From assembly GCA_037501455.1 (NCBI GenBank), contig CM074855.1, positions 32,149,001-32,213,000 of the forward strand: a DNA stretch of 64,000 nucleotides, given 5' to 3'. Position 1 is the stretch's first letter. Each line of letters starts with the position of its first letter. Position numbers and translations under genes: made by a program. Source of the stretch: Lantana camara (taxonomy: Eukaryota > Streptophyta > Magnoliopsida > Lamiales > Verbenaceae). Below the pieces are notes generated by a model. It was given only the letters and a program-made list of their open reading frames with translations. It was not told the origin of the DNA and did no database searches. Positions 48,195-61,040 of this stretch are shown here, piece after piece.

Positions 48195-50144
48195 TGTTGG
48201 ATAATGAGTACAGAAACGCAGCGAAAATTTAAAATTTTTCCGAAAGATTGATCATGGACTTGCAATTCTCATATCGTATCTTAGGGTATTTAGAAACTTA
48301 CGTAGATTGAAGCTTTCTAGTGATGTCGGTACTGTCTACGGAAACACCCTTCAAGCGGAAAGTCCCTTGAACAGTTCTCGATAGATCCAAAAGCAGTGAT
48401 CCTCCAAAGCATATTCACACCAGTCCTAGAATACGATAAAGCTAGTGAGAATGCTAGTTCTATGGCTTGTGTTAAAGGCTAGGACTTTGCTTTGAAAACT
48501 TTTCTTTTATTTTTCTCAAAAACTTAACACTTCGTGAGTGTTGGTCTAAAGAATAAGAGATGCACCTCCACTAGTATAAATACTAGTGTGGATCGAGAAT
48601 CCCTAGGGTCTAACCCCAGTGGGCTTTGTTTTCTTGCTCACTAATTAACTATTCAATTTAATTAGAATAATAAGTTCCTAACTTATTCTCCAAGTCTTGC
48701 AAGAATAAACTTCTCTCTTCTACAATAGGAAGTTAGACTTTTCAACTTTCCTAAAGTTAAAAGCCAAGGTTCAATAAATAATTTAATTCTCAATTAATTA
48801 TTAATTGGGTTAAGTAGATTTGAGAATAACCTTAACAATTAATTTAATAATTAATTAAAAAACAAAAATTAAGTAATTACAATTTAATTAATTAATTCTA
48901 GAAAAGAATTCTCGTGTAATATAATTACACGTATAGGAGCCACGTACGTGCCGCGTGTGCGTGACACGTGGCAGCCACACAGTGGCTACGTGTGACACTT
49001 GGCAGTCACGTGTTTTTGACACTTGACAATGCCCACGTGTTACTCTATCCATTTCGATCAACAATTTGATCCTTCGTTAATCATATTAACATCCTACCAT
49101 AACCCTCGTGTCCTGGCATTTGTGTGTGACCCTTTAGGTTCGTTATTCGATTAGAAGTGACAGTAATTAATCAATTCACTAATTAATTAATCACTTCACA
49201 GATCACACTACCGTAATCTAGCAAGGCGTGTGTGGCCCTTATCCGAATAACGAAATGAATCGAAGAACCTTTCAGTCAATAACATACAGTGAAATATGAT
49301 CTTCCTACAATTCCATCTCTCAATCAAGAACTAAGGCATGAGAATATTCTTAGAGCTTAAATATTCTTGATCTTTAAAGTTAAGTTCGTTTCATATCCAT
49401 TTAGACCTCAGTCCAAGAAAACCCCACTTGTGTAAGAGATCATTCTTGTTTTTGCAACAAGTGTAGGTCCTTCGTCGATTCTACTAATTCTACATATTCC
49501 ACTTGTGTAATCCCAACATAGGCCGTAGTACAGGTGTAGGTATGTCGACCTCCTTTTGAACCTATATCAAAGATTACAGAGTTAGCTCATATGAGACATT
49601 ACAGAATCTCAAATGTAAGGATTAATGAATCACGTTATTGACTTGTGATATATTTCCTAATCTGTAAGTTTCTAGGAGACTTCCTTTCCCATTTAGGAAT
49701 GTTCTCACGTTGGATATCTCAGTGATGAAGTTCTTATAACAATCACCTTCATGTATTATGAACGCATCAGCGTATGCACTTATCACTTCATGAAATTAAG
49801 TGATACTTCAAAAGGACACAATCACACAAGCAAGTCTCAGCAGAGTCAAGGTCGACACTCCCATTGCCTGTCGGACTCTAGACTTGGAGAACTAATCCTC
49901 ACCTTTGGAGTTAAGAACTTTGTTTCATGTGTCGTTCCCATAACGATAAAGTTCTTAACGGCCTCATCGGATTACGGGAGTTCAGTAAATGCAAAAACAC
50001 AGTCAACTCAAACAGACATAAATAAGCACATAAAGAAGTGATTGCCTATGAACAAAATTATCTCGTTTATTATTCAAAGACTGTTTGTGATATTATATGG
50101 AAATAGTAAAGCCAAAAGCTGCTTTAAGGGCACTATTCCTAAGA
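48195..50144 (-). repeat. C2 5' LTR (right)
   Basis: 1950 bp, TGTTGGATAATGAG to CACTATTCCTAAGA. The last bases read AAGA instead of AACA, a point change in the terminus. The duplication ATATT follows at 50145-50149. Divergence from the left LTR, including indels, is visibly larger than between the G1 LTRs. Confidence 0.92.
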
Positions 50145-50149
50145 ATATT

Positions 50150-50293
50150 CACATTTCAAATTGGAATACATATGCAATTTAAACAAATACTTTAAATAAT
50201 AAACAAATTTAAAACATATAAATGAAAATTGAATCATATAAAATGTAAAATAAACACACATATTACTTACCGGCATGTACAAAAACGCAGGGC
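50150..50293 (-). repeat. S2 LTR, right fragment (5' end of the LTR)
   Basis: It continues S2 after the C2 insertion. Its reverse complement begins GCCCTGCGTTTTTG and aligns loosely with the G3 LTR start (GCCCCGACTTTTTAG), lacking only the first few bases (TGTAAC). It abuts the G3 5' LTR at about 50293. Confidence 0.65.
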
Positions 50294-51468
50294 ATTTCAA
50301 ATTTTCGTTGACTTTGAGTTTTATTTAAAAATAGAATTTAGTTTTCAGCATTTAATTTATAATGTTATGAATTTATTAATGTTTTGCGCCTGAGTATGTT
50401 ATTCGTGCTTCGTTCTTATATGAATTGATATCGAAATGTTGTAGAAATTTAGTATGCCGTAGATTTATGTGTTATAAACATGTTTATATGCTCGTTTTGT
50501 GTTTTTGATCTCGTTTGATGTGGTAACAAATTTAATTTGTTTTGTGGAACCAAATCGGGGGCTAACGAGCAATTAGTGCACCCTTGGTTCCTTATGTGAT
50601 ATTTTGAGCTCGGGAACTCGGAATCGAGTTCTGTCAACTATGTTGAACTCGTATCGAAGATTTAGGTTTAATGAACTTAGCCTCATATTTTTCCAAAATC
50701 TTTTGAACCTCCGAAATCCAACCGAAAAACGAAACGGCGCCCAAACTGCCACATCTCACCAAAATAGCCATATCTCTCACCATACTTAACCAAATTAACC
50801 ATGGTTGGAGTCTTTGGAAACCTAAATTAACCCTCTATCATCCCCTAACCACCCCAGACCGAAACAACCCTCACCCAAAGAAGAAAACTCAGCCAAAGTT
50901 CCTGACTTCCAGTTCATTCCCGTCACTTTGCCATTTTTGGAGATTTTTGAGCTCAAATCTCTTCCAACCTTCATCCAATCAACAAGGCGAGTTTAGGATA
51001 GTTATATACATTCATTTTTGGTCATTTTGATCTATTCATCCCTAATTTTGAGTTAGATTTCATGGAGTTTTGAGAATATGATTGAATAGTTAGGTTTAAA
51101 TTGAAATTCTTGATCTTCTTGAATACTTGATGTTTTTGTTCATGTTAAAGCGTGTAAGTGACCACTTGACTTCCCTTAATTCATTTATGGTCATGTATTT
51201 GGTGGTAGTTGAATATTTATTGAGTTTTCATTAATGAACTTGGAGAATTTTCAAGCAATAAACTGCTCTACCTTGAACCTTGCTGCTGCGTGAACTTTGT
51301 GGCAGAAATGGGGGTTGTTTTGGAGCTGAATTCTTGGTCTTTTGCTGCATTCTTTCATGCCTTTACATGACTTTATATGTTGGTTGAAGCTTTGATGAGT
51401 TCTTCCCCTATTTTGTTGTTTTTTTTTTCCTGCAAAATTGCTGCTGTGTTGCGCGAAGTAGGAGGCAA

Positions 51469-51596
51469 CACGGCCGTGCCCAAATTTAATGAAAAATGGG
51501 CGAGGCCGTGTTGAGAGTTCGAGTTGGCTGCCTGAATTTTATAAAATCGGACACGACCGTGTCCATTTTGAACTGAAAATCAACACGACCGTGTTG
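51469..51596. repeat. Palindrome cluster in G3 5' LTR
   Basis: CACGGCCGTG (51469-51478), AGGCCGTG (near 51503), GGACACGACCGTGTCC (51549-51564) and CAACACGACCGTGTTG (51581-51596). The 3' LTR counterparts at 59568, 59649 and 59681 read CACGGTCGTG, CACGGCCGTG and CACGGCCGTG. Confidence 0.88.
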
Positions 51597-51767
51597 TACT
51601 TTCGAAGTTGGATTTTTTTTTCTCTTTTATTTCGAGTATGCAGCAGCAGCTATGCATGGTGGAGAATTTTTACATGTATGTAGTGTAGTGTAGTGTGTGT
51701 GTATGTTTGCATGCATGTATTATGGGGTTGATTTAATTATTGAATTTGCATGCATGTTGTTTGTATG

Positions 51768-51768
<1 letters not shown>

Positions 51769-51824
<56 letters not shown>
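51769..51824. repeat. (TA)n run in G3 5' LTR
   Basis: More than 50 bp of TA units. The 3' LTR has only short interrupted TA tracts at the same place (59866-59912), so the expansion postdates insertion. Confidence 0.9.
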
Positions 51825-51828
<4 letters not shown>

Positions 51829-53422
51829 TATTGTTTAATTAATTTAAAATATAATTAAATTGTTACCTATTTCATGTCCTTGTCTAATTTTCGATCTTGA
51901 CTTGATTGTCTTTATTTATTTATCCTCTAATTGTAAACGTATTATAGTACGTGTTATGATCATTTTATGAAATTCTTGGATTAATTTGATATGAAATGTG
52001 AAATTCATGACTCGAATGAATATGAACGCTTCTAATATCGAATGAATGACTTGTCTATATGATTTAAATGAATTAATTGTGCACAAGAACATCTCCATGA
52101 CATAATATTACCTTTTATGCATATCATATCATAATCATTTCATGGCCGAGCGTCTTATATGGTCATTTGAGTTACACTTCACTTTCTTTGCACAGATTCG
52201 GGTCTAGTTGGAGACGAGGACGAGCAGTGAGGCTCTTCTTGCTACTTCTTTTGTCTTTCAAGGTGGGTTTCTCTTCTAATAGCTATGACAACCCAATATA
52301 TCCCTTATGTGAAAGATTTGAGCCAAATTAGTATATATATGTAAATCGAGTCATTTTGGGTAAATGATTTCAAACGTATGACCCTTTTATCTATGAACCC
52401 TACCTTATGATTTTGGCAAGTGCATGATATGATTAAAATTTCACGGGCCCAGGGACTTAGTACATGTGGCTATCCGGGGAGGCAAGGGTCGACGGGGATC
52501 CCATGTACTAGTTCCAACCAAACTACGGTGATACCGGCCCTCACTAGGAGATTAGTGAGGAATGGGAGCTGAGTGCCCTTGGAGGATTCATGTACCCCCA
52601 TTAGCCTATGTATGTACCGGTGGCCGGGTCTTGCAAGCCCGTCCACCACCCGGAGGAAGAAGGTGTATATATATGATTATGAATCGTATGAATGTGCACA
52701 AAAGAATATATGCATGATAATGAATGAATAATGATTACGAATACACAAGGTGTTGGTTGGAGATAATGCACGCCCTCTCGCCAGGGCCATGAATACCCTA
52801 ATGATTAAATATGATAGTGGTAATCCCGATGATGTCTTCTTTTGTTTTACCCACTTCGGAAAATTACTCTAAAACCTCATTTGGGATTATTGCTTGCATG
52901 TATGTGTTTAAATTCCGCGATAATTTTATTTATACCCTGTTTTATACCCACCAGTCTCTTTTAGACTGAACCCTATTTGTTTTCAGTCTTTTTGTGCAAG
53001 TTAAGGATTGCTAGGCGGTCAGATCTTGCATTAGTGTTTAGCACTCTTTTTATATTCCACTTGCACTCATACTCTTATTTTTGTATATGATCATAGTTTT
53101 GGAGCGTATATGTTTTGTAGGCCGTGTGGGCCATTGATTACCTGAATGTTATTGTATATCTATTTTGGAGCTTGGTGGCTCGTTGTATATATATATATAT
53201 ATATATATATATTGATCTTGCTTTGGCATTTTTTTGTTATCGCTCTGATTTTTATATCTTCTTGATCTTGAATGGTTTAAGGGTTAGTCCCGCCTAGCAT
53301 AGCGTGTGTGTTGTGTCCCCGTTCGCCGTGATTTGGCACGTGTATGGACGTCCATTTCATATACGGGTCGGGTCTTTGTGCGGGGGATGTGGTACCTTAC
53401 GCTCGGGTGCTACATCCTCAAG

Positions 53423-53434
53423 TGGTATCAGAGC
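53423..53434 (+). other. G3 primer-binding site (tRNA-iMet type)
   Basis: TGGTATCAGAGC, 8 bp after the 5' LTR end. The same 8-bp spacing occurs in G4. Confidence 0.93.
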
Positions 53435-53628
53435 TTTGGGTTGCAAAACCCAGTCTCTCGTGTCATGTCGAGTCAGTTACGTCATTCGGCTTTAGGAACA
53501 ACTTGTCAACGTGTTGCGTATGCATTCTTTATGTGCTTATGTGCTCTAAATTTCTAATTTTGATTGAATTAATTGCACTCTCATGCATGAACTAAAGATA
53601 GCATGCATTTCAGTGCTTCTTTGACAGG

Positions 53629-54770
53629 ATGCCTCCATGTAGACATCGTGAGAGATCTCCAGGGCGACCCTGTCATCATGACCGATCTCCGACGCTACAA
53701 CCACAAGAACCACAACCATAACCGCGTCCAATGGATATGGGGAACTTTATGGAAGCTGTTTTTAATTATGTTGAGCATAGGAGGGCTTAAACTCCCCCAC
53801 CACAACAAGCAGAACAACCGGCTCCTCCACCAAACAATAATAATAGGGATCCTCATGGGGTGTTTCTAAGCTACAACCCCCTTCGGTTTTCTGATGATGC
53901 AGTTTCGGAGGGGTGGATGATTCGATTGGAGAGGATTTTTGGAGTCCGACAGTTCATTATGCAAGAAAAGGCTCAATTTGCCATATTCCAACTAGATGGC
54001 AATGCTTATGAGTGGTGGGAAAGAACAAGAGAGAAACTTGAAGTGGATGGAGAGGAAGTTACATGGGAGGTCTTCAAGAGGAAATTTCGAAAATGTTTTG
54101 TACCGGAAGTGGTAAGGGAAAGGAAGGAGCAGGAGTTTATGGATTTGAAATAGGGAACGCCTACGGTGACCCAATATCTTGTAGTATTTAACAGGCTTGG
54201 AAAATATGCTCCTCATGTCACCCGAGATGAGAAGAGAAAATCAAGAAAATTTATTACGGGACTAAGGCAGGACTTAAGACATGGACAGGCTGGTCACAAC
54301 TGTGTCTCCTTCGCAGACACGGTGCAAAGGGCGTTGGAACAAGAAGAAGAATTTAAAAAGAAGGATCCGGTCTTTAGGGCACCAATGGGAAGAAGTTCCG
54401 GATCAAATTCGGGAAAGAGACCGATGGTTCCAGCTACTCCCCCACCCAAGGGTCCTTTTAAGAAGCCTAGGCATGGAGGACAAGGTTCTCAGACTGCACC
54501 AACTCGACCAAAGGCTCTACCAATGGCACCGGCATCTACCACCTCACGCCAAGATGTACCTCCATGTACTCATTGCGGGGGATCGACTCATACCTACAAC
54601 AACTGCCGAAGAAGGTTGGGTTTATGTCTCATATGTGGAAAGGGCGACCATATGGCGGATACTTATCCTGACAAGAACCCCGGATTTCAAAGAGGAGTTC
54701 AGAGGCCTATGATCCAGGCACGTGTTTATGCCCTTGAGGGCAAGGAGCAAGAGAGGTTGATCCGACTACC
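53629..54770 (+). pseudogene. G3 gag
   Basis: ATG at 53629 follows an acceptor-like TTTGACAG. The N-terminus is Arg/His-rich, then Pro/Gln-rich. The gag core includes NAYEWWERTREKL, WEVFKRKFRK, EFMDLK then TAG (54151-54153), and RKFITGLRQDL. Two CCHC knuckles follow: CTHCGGSTHTYNNC is complete, while CLICGKGDHMADTY has Tyr in place of the last Cys. Two further TAA stops lie in the first 80 codons. One frame runs to about 54760, where a shift leads into protease. Confidence 0.9.
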
Positions 54771-55180
54771 GTGGTGGAAGGTACCATATGCATTCATACC
54801 ATGAACATTCATGCACTTTTTGATCCGGGTGCTACCCATTCATTTATTTCTTGTGATCTTGTTGCTTCTATGTGCCTACCTGTTATTTCTTTGTCTTCTT
54901 GTTACTTGGTTAGTTCCCCACTCGGGGGAAATTTACAGATAGATCAGATGGTTCGGGATTGTTCAGTTTTGTTAGAAGGGAAAGATTATCCGGCTGATTT
55001 TATTGTTATGCCCATGAGGAAGTACGGGGTTATATTGGGTATGGATTGGTTATTTCGGCATCGGGCCAAGGTTGATTGTTTCGCCAAGAAGGTTATTTTG
55101 GGTGAAGAGATGGTGTTCGGTAGTGGATCGAACTCGGTATCTCTTTTGTCTTTCATGGAAGTTCATAAGTTACTGAGAGA
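54771..55180 (+). pseudogene. G3 aspartic protease
   Basis: Starts VEGTICIH and carries FDPGATHSF. The DPG form of the catalytic motif also occurs in G4, so it may be normal for this group rather than damage. [13 protein letters not shown] follows near 55031-55070. It is in frame with RT. The upstream frameshift near 54755 separates it from gag. Confidence 0.88.
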
Positions 55181-56115
55181 AGGAGCAACGGGATTTATTG
55201 CATATCTTCTCAATAAGCAGAAAGATCAAGTTAAATTCGAGGATACAGCCGTTGTAAAAGAATTTCCCGATGTGTTTCTAGAAAATTTGGGTTCATTGCC
55301 ACCGGATCGTGAGACTGAGTTTGTAATAGATTTGTATCTGGGATCTGAGCCGTATTCTAAGACCCCTTATCGGATGGCACCGGCCGAATTGAAAGAGTTA
55401 AAGATTCAACTTGAAGAGTTGCTTAAGATTGGATATATTCAGCCCAATTCTTCACCTTGGGGTGCACCGGTTCTTTTTGTCAAGAAGAAAGACGGGACTT
55501 TAAGAATGTGCATAGATTACCGGGAGCTTAATCGGATGACCGTGAAGAACAAGTATCCTTTACCCCGCATTGAGGATTTATCCGACATGTCAGGGGTGTA
55601 TTCAGAGTTGGATTTGAGACAAGGGTACTACCAATTGAAAATCCGGGAAGAGGACATTCCGAAGATGGGATTTAAGACCCGGTATGGGCATTATGAGTTT
55701 GTAGTGATGCCTTTTGGGTTAACTAATGCTCCAGCTGCTTTTATGGATATGATGCATCGGATATTTCGGCCTTATCTCGACAAGTTTGTGGTTATATTCA
55801 TCGATGATATTCTTGTCTATTCAAGGACTCCCGAAGATCATGCTTGGTACCTCAGAATTGTGTTGGATACCATAAGAGAACATCGGTTGTATGCTAAGTT
55901 TAGCAAATGCGAGTTTTGGATTGATCGGGTAGCATTTCTAGGCCACATTATCTCAAGGAAAGGTCTGGAAGTGGATCCTTCTAAGATTGAGATAGTTACT
56001 TAGTGGCAAAGTCTGAAAAATGCTTCAGAAGTAAGGAGCTTCTTGGGTTTGGCAGGCTACTATCGGAGATTCGTGCAGGATTTCTCGAAAATTACTGCTC
56101 CTTTAACCCGATTGA
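55181..56115 (+). pseudogene. G3 reverse transcriptase
   Basis: Open from 54771 to a TAG at 56001-56003. It has [55 protein letters not shown] and the catalytic FIDDILVYS, intact, near 55797-55825. After the TAG the same frame continues with [11 protein letters not shown]. Of the gypsy RTs in the window, this is the least damaged at the active site. Confidence 0.93.
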
Positions 56116-56580
56116 CTAAGAAAGCGGTTAAGTTTGAGTGGGACGAGGAATGTGAGGCTAGCTTTCAACTCTTAAAGGAAAAGTTGACCACCGCCCTTGT
56201 ATTAGTGTTTCCCGAAGGTACCAAAGGATATACAGTTTATACGGATGCCTCAAAGGAGGGTTTGGGATGTGTGTTGATGCAGAATGGAGGGTAATCGCCT
56301 ATGCCTCAAGGAAATTGAAGGATTAGGAGCAGAACTACCCACTCACGATCTAGAGTTAGCGGCTGTGATCGTTGCTTTGGGTAAGTGGAGACACTATCTT
56401 TATGGAATATCGTTCGAGATCTTTTCCGACCACACGAATCTTCAGTACTTATTCTCACAGAAGGAATTGAACAAGAGACAACGGCGTTAGATGGGACTTT
56501 CGGCGGATTATGAGTGTATAATCCGATACCATCCCGGCAAAGCAAACTTAGTCGCGGATACGCTTAGTAGGAAGGCTAGC
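56116..56580 (+). pseudogene. G3 RNase H
   Basis: [16 protein letters not shown] in the RT frame, then a 1-base shift near 56290. The other frame gives [33 protein letters not shown] and YHPGKANLVADTLSRK. A TAG at 56488-56490 stands where the family has Trp (QRRW), a G-to-A change. Confidence 0.9.
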
Positions 56581-57850
56581 ATGTCTAATGTGAAAGTGGA
56601 GTTAGAAGATGAGAATGAGTCGTTCAAGTTGAGGGCTAGTATCCGGAATATCACTATTCAACCGGATCTCAGGCAGAGATTGTTTGATGCTAAGAGAAAT
56701 GATTCTGAGGTTCAGAAATTAGCTGAGAAAACTCGAGCTGATCTAGAGTGTCCGTTTGGGTTTGATGATACGGGACTTCTATGATTTAAGAATAGAATTG
56801 TTGTACCGGGAGAGTTACAAAGGATCATTCTTGAAGAGGCTCATCGGTTAGGGTATTTGATCCATCCCGGAGGGAACAAGATGTATAAGGATTTAAAACA
56901 ATTCTACTGGTGGAATGGTTTGAAACGGGATATTATCAACTTCGTAAAATATTGTATGACCTGTCATGTGGTAAAAGCAGAACATCAAAAGCTATCGGGG
57001 CTACTTCAACCATTGCCTATCCCGGAGTGGAAATGGGAACAAATAGCTATGGATTTTGTTTCGGGATTACCAAGAGTAAGAGGAGGTCTTGATGGAATTT
57101 GGGTTATTGTGGACAGGTTGACGAAATCGGCTCATTTTCTTGCTATCAGAATGTCTGATAAGGTGAATAAACTGGCCAAGAAATATAATGATGAGATTTT
57201 CAAGCTTCATGGAGTACCGATTAGCATTGTCTCGGATCGGGATCCAAGATTCTACTTCACGGTTTTGGCAAGAATTGCAGAAATTTTTGGGAACAAGGCT
57301 TCAATTCAGCACAGCTTTCCATCCTCAGACTGATGGATAATCCGAAAGATTGATTAAGCAGTTGGAGGATATGTTGAAAGCATGTGCATTGGACTTTCAA
57401 AGCTCGTGGAATGAACAGTTGCCATTAATCGAGTTTGCTTATAATAATAGCTATCAAGCCTCGATAGAGATGGCCCCTTATGAAGCTCTCTGCGGACGTA
57501 AATGTAGATCTCCATTGTTCTTTGACTTGGAGGAAAGGAATTGGACCAAACAGGAAGGCGTGAAAAGAGGGGAGAAGAAGGAAAAACCCTCTAAGGCCGT
57601 ACAAGAGGCTATTGACAAGGTCCAGATAATTAGACAACGGATGAAGGCCGCACAGGATCAACAAAAGAGTTATGCAGACCTTCGGAGAAAGATCCTTGAG
57701 TTTGAGATTGGAGACAGGGTTTTCTTAAAGGCATCTCCACGGAAAGGGTTCTCAAGGATTGGTCGAGGAGGAAAATTAAATCCTTGGTATATGGGACCAT
57801 ATGAGATTTTAGAGAAGATTGGGGATACGGCCTATCGATTGGATTTGCCT
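56581..57850 (+). pseudogene. G3 integrase
   Basis: Zinc region HPGGNKMYKDL with CMTCHVVKAEH. Core: MDFVSGLPRVRGG (Asp), [24 protein letters not shown] (Asp). The Glu segment is read across a frameshift near 57330-57350, after a TGA, and leads into IKQLEDMLKACALDF. ASPRKGFSRIGRGGKLNPWYMGPY marks the C-terminal domain. A TGA near 56782-56784 also interrupts it. Confidence 0.9.
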
Positions 57851-58133
57851 CCAAGTTTGACCGGAATTCAATGTGTTTCATGTTTCACAACTCCGGAAAT
57901 ATTATCGAGACGAATCCGAGGTTCTACCGGTTGAAGAAGTGGAATTAGAACCGAATCTCACCTTGTTCAAAAGCCGATTAAGATATTGGATCGAAAATTT
58001 CAAGAACTTCGAAATCGGCGTATTCCACTAGTCAAGGTTCTTTAGAGAAGTGATAAAACCGAAGAGGCTACGTGGGAGACGGAGGAAAAGATGAGAAAGT
58101 TTCATCCTGAGTTGTTTCCGGGCGAGCAGTGAA
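57851..58133 (+). pseudogene. G3 chromodomain
   Basis: After a frameshift near 57880 the C-terminus reads KILDRKFQELRNRRIPLVKVL, then TAG where Trp is expected, then EEATWETEEKM and FHPELFPGEQ, ending in TGA near 58131-58133. It is homologous to the G1 chromodomain. Confidence 0.85.
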
Positions 58134-58148
58134 TCCGAGGACAGATTC

Positions 58149-58165
58149 TTTTAAGGGGGAGAGAT
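58149..58165 (+). other. G3 polypurine tract
   Basis: TTTTAAGGGGGAGAGAT abuts the 3' LTR start at 58166. Confidence 0.9.
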
Positions 58166-60284
58166 TGTAACGCCCCGACTTTTTAGTCGTAAAGGTATGA
58201 CGTATGTGTTTACCAATTTGCACGAATTAATTGTTTATAAGTGTTTTAAATATTTAATTTTATTATAAATTGTTATTATTTTATTTTATTTTATTTCATT
58301 TAATTTTATTTCGTTAATTTAGTGTATTTAATTAATAACTAAGGGTTATGATAATTAATCATGTTTTTAATTATTTTAATCAATTTCAAATTTTTGTTGA
58401 CTTTAAGTTTTATTTAAAAATAGAATTTAATTTTCAGTATTTAATTTATAATGTTATGAATTTATTAATGTTTTGCGTCTGAGTGTGTTATTCGTGCTTC
58501 GTTCTTATATGAATTGATATCGATATGTTGTGGAAATTTAGTATGCCGTATATTTATGTGTTATGAACATATTTATATGCTCGTTTTGTGTTTTTGATCT
58601 CGTTTGATGTGGTAACGAATTTAATTTGTATTGTGGAACCAAATCGGGGGCTAACGAGCAATTAGCGCACCCTTGGTTCCGTATGTCATATCTTGAGCTC
58701 GGGAACTTGGAATCGAGTTCTGTAACTTTGTTGAACTCGTATCAAAGATTTGGGTTTAATGAACTTAGCCTCATATTTTTCCAAAATCATTTGAACCTCC
58801 GAAATCCAACTGAAAAACGAAACGACGCCTAAACTGCCACATCTCACCAAAATAGCCATATCTCTCACCATACTTAACCAAATTAACCATGGTTGGAGTC
58901 TTTGGAAACCTAAATTAACCCTCTATCATCTTTTAACCACCCCAGACCGAAACAACCCTCACACAAAGAAGAAAACTCAGCCAAAGTTCCTGACTTCCAG
59001 TTCATTCCCGCCACTTTGCCATTTTTGGAGATTTTGGAGCTCAAATCTCTTCCAACCTTCATCAAATCAACAAGGTGAGTTTAGGATAGTTATATACATT
59101 CATTTTTGGTCATTTTGATCTATTCATCCCTAATTTTGAGTTAGATTTCATGGAGTTTTGAGAATATGATTGAATAGTTAGGTTTAAATTGAAATTCTTG
59201 ATCTTCTTGAATATTTGATGTTTTTGTTGGTTTTAAAGCATGTAAGTGACCACTTTACTTCCCTTAATTCATTTATGGTCATGTATTTGGTGGTAGTTGA
59301 ATATTTATTGAGTTTTCATTAATGAACTTGGAGAATTTTCAAGCAATAAACTGCTCTACCTTGAACCTTGCTGCTGCATGAACTTTGTGCCTGAAATGGT
59401 GGTTGTTTTGGAGCTGAATTCTTGGTCTTTTGCTGCATTCTTTCATGCCTTTACATGCCTTAATATGTTGGTTCAAGATTTGATGAGTTCTTCCACTGTT
59501 TTGTTGTTTTTTTTTCCTACACAATTGATGCTGCTGCTGCTGCTGTGTTGCGCGAAGTAGGAGGCAACACGGTCGTGCCCAAATTTAATGAAAAATGGGC
59601 GAGGCCGTGTTGAGAGTTCGAGTTGGCTGCCTGAATTTTATTAAATCAGACACGGCCGTGTCCATTTTGAACTGAAAATCAACACGGCCGTGTTGTACTT
59701 TCGAAGTTGGATTTTTTTTCTCTTTTATATCGAGTATGCAGCAGCAGCTATGCATGGTGGAGAATTTTTGCATGTATGTAGTGTAGTGTAGTGTAGTGTG
59801 TGTGTATGTTTGCATGCATGTATTATGGGGTTGATTTAATTATCGAATTTGCATGCATGTTGTTTGTATATATATATAATTGCATGCAATACTACGTATA
59901 TATATATATATTAAATATTGTTTAATTTATTTAAATTTTAGAATTAAATTGTTACCTATTTCATGTCCTTGTCTAATTTTCGATCTTGACTTGAATGTCT
60001 TTATTTATTTATCCTCTAATTGTAAACGTATTATAGTACGTGTTATGATCATTTTATGAAATTCTTGGATTAATTTGATATGAAATGTGAAATTCATGAC
60101 TCGAATGAATATGAACGCTTCTAATATCGAATGAATGACTTGTCTATATGATTTAAATGAATTAATTGTGCACAAGAACATCTCCATGACATAATATTAC
60201 CCTTTATGCATATCATATCATAATCATTTCATGGCCGAGCGTCTTATATGGTCATTTGAGTTACACTTCACTTTCTTTGCACAG

Positions 60285-60351
60285 ATCCGGGTCTAGTTGG
60301 AGACGAGGACGAGCAGTGAGGCTCTTCTTACTACTTCTTTTGTCTTTCAAG
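60285..60351 (+). other. Candidate 67-nt leader mini-exon (G3 3' LTR)
   Basis: Preceded by TTTCTTTGCACAG and followed by GTGGGTTTCTC. The block containing AGTTGGAGACGAGG and GCAGTGA is recognisable at the matching place in S2 (minus strand, ending at 38340), including the donor. Splicing is inferred from sequence only. Confidence 0.4.
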
Positions 60352-61040
60352 GTGGGTTTCTCTTCTAATAGCTATGACAACCCAATATATCCCTTATGTG
60401 AAAGATTTGAGCCAAATTAGTATATATATGTAAATCGAGTCATTTTGGGTAAATGATTTCAAACGTATGACCCTTTTATCTATGAACCCTACCTTATGAT
60501 TTTGGCGAGTGCATGATATGATTGAAATTGCACGGGCCCAGGGACTTAGTACATGTGGCTATCCGGGGAGGCAAGGGCCGACGGGGATCCCATGTACTAG
60601 TTCCAACCAAACTACGGTGATACCGGCCCTCGCTAGGAGATTAGTGAGGAATGGGAGCTGAGTGCCCTTGGGGGATTCATGTACCCCCATTGGCCTATGT
60701 ATGGACCGGGGGCCGGGTCTTGCAAGCCCGTCCACCACCCGGAGGAAGAAGGTGTATATGTATGATTATGAATCGTATGAATGTGCACAAAAGAATATAT
60801 GCATGATAATGAATGAATAGTGATTATGAATACACAAGGTGTTGGTTGGAGATAATGCACGCCCCCTCGCTAGGGCCATGAATACCCTAATGATTAAATA
60901 TGATAGTGGTAATCCCGATGATGTCTTCTTTTGCTTTACCCACTTGGGAAAATTACTCTAAAACCTCATTTGGGATTATTGCTTGCATGTATGTGTTTAA
61001 ATTCCGCGATAATTATATTTATACCCTGTTTTATACCCAC

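Larger units (their letters stand above)
40063..50144 (-). mobile_element. C2: complete copia element, minus strand
   Basis: 10.1 kb with LTRs at 40063-42083 and 48195-50144 (TGTTGG...CTAACA, the right copy ending CTAAGA). Gene order on the minus strand is gag, CCHC, protease, integrase, RT, RNase H, which defines Ty1/copia. The ~2 kb LTRs, a Met primer site and the N-terminal gag block suggest a Tork/Angela-type lineage (inference). Every domain carries stops or shifts. The leader between primer site and gag is unusually long (about 2.2 kb). Confidence 0.93.
50294..53414 (+). repeat. G3 5' LTR, truncated at its start
   Basis: It begins at a sequence equivalent to 58383 in the 3' LTR and ends CTCGGGTGCTACA at 53414. 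About 3.12 kb. It carries palindromes (51469-51596), a long TA run (about 51769-51824), a second TA run (53186-53212), mini-exon-like 52196-52262 and a hairpin at 52952-52968. Confidence 0.9.

Noticed and set aside
37218..50293. S2 as the 3' LTR of G4
   Set aside because: S2 matches the G3 LTR family better than the G4/S1 LTR family, and no G4 RT or integrase lies between.
52440..52680. Conserved GC-rich block in the G3 LTRs as a coding exon
   Set aside because: It is interrupted by stops in all frames and is shared with the S2 LTR (about 37970-38160) as untranslated LTR sequence.
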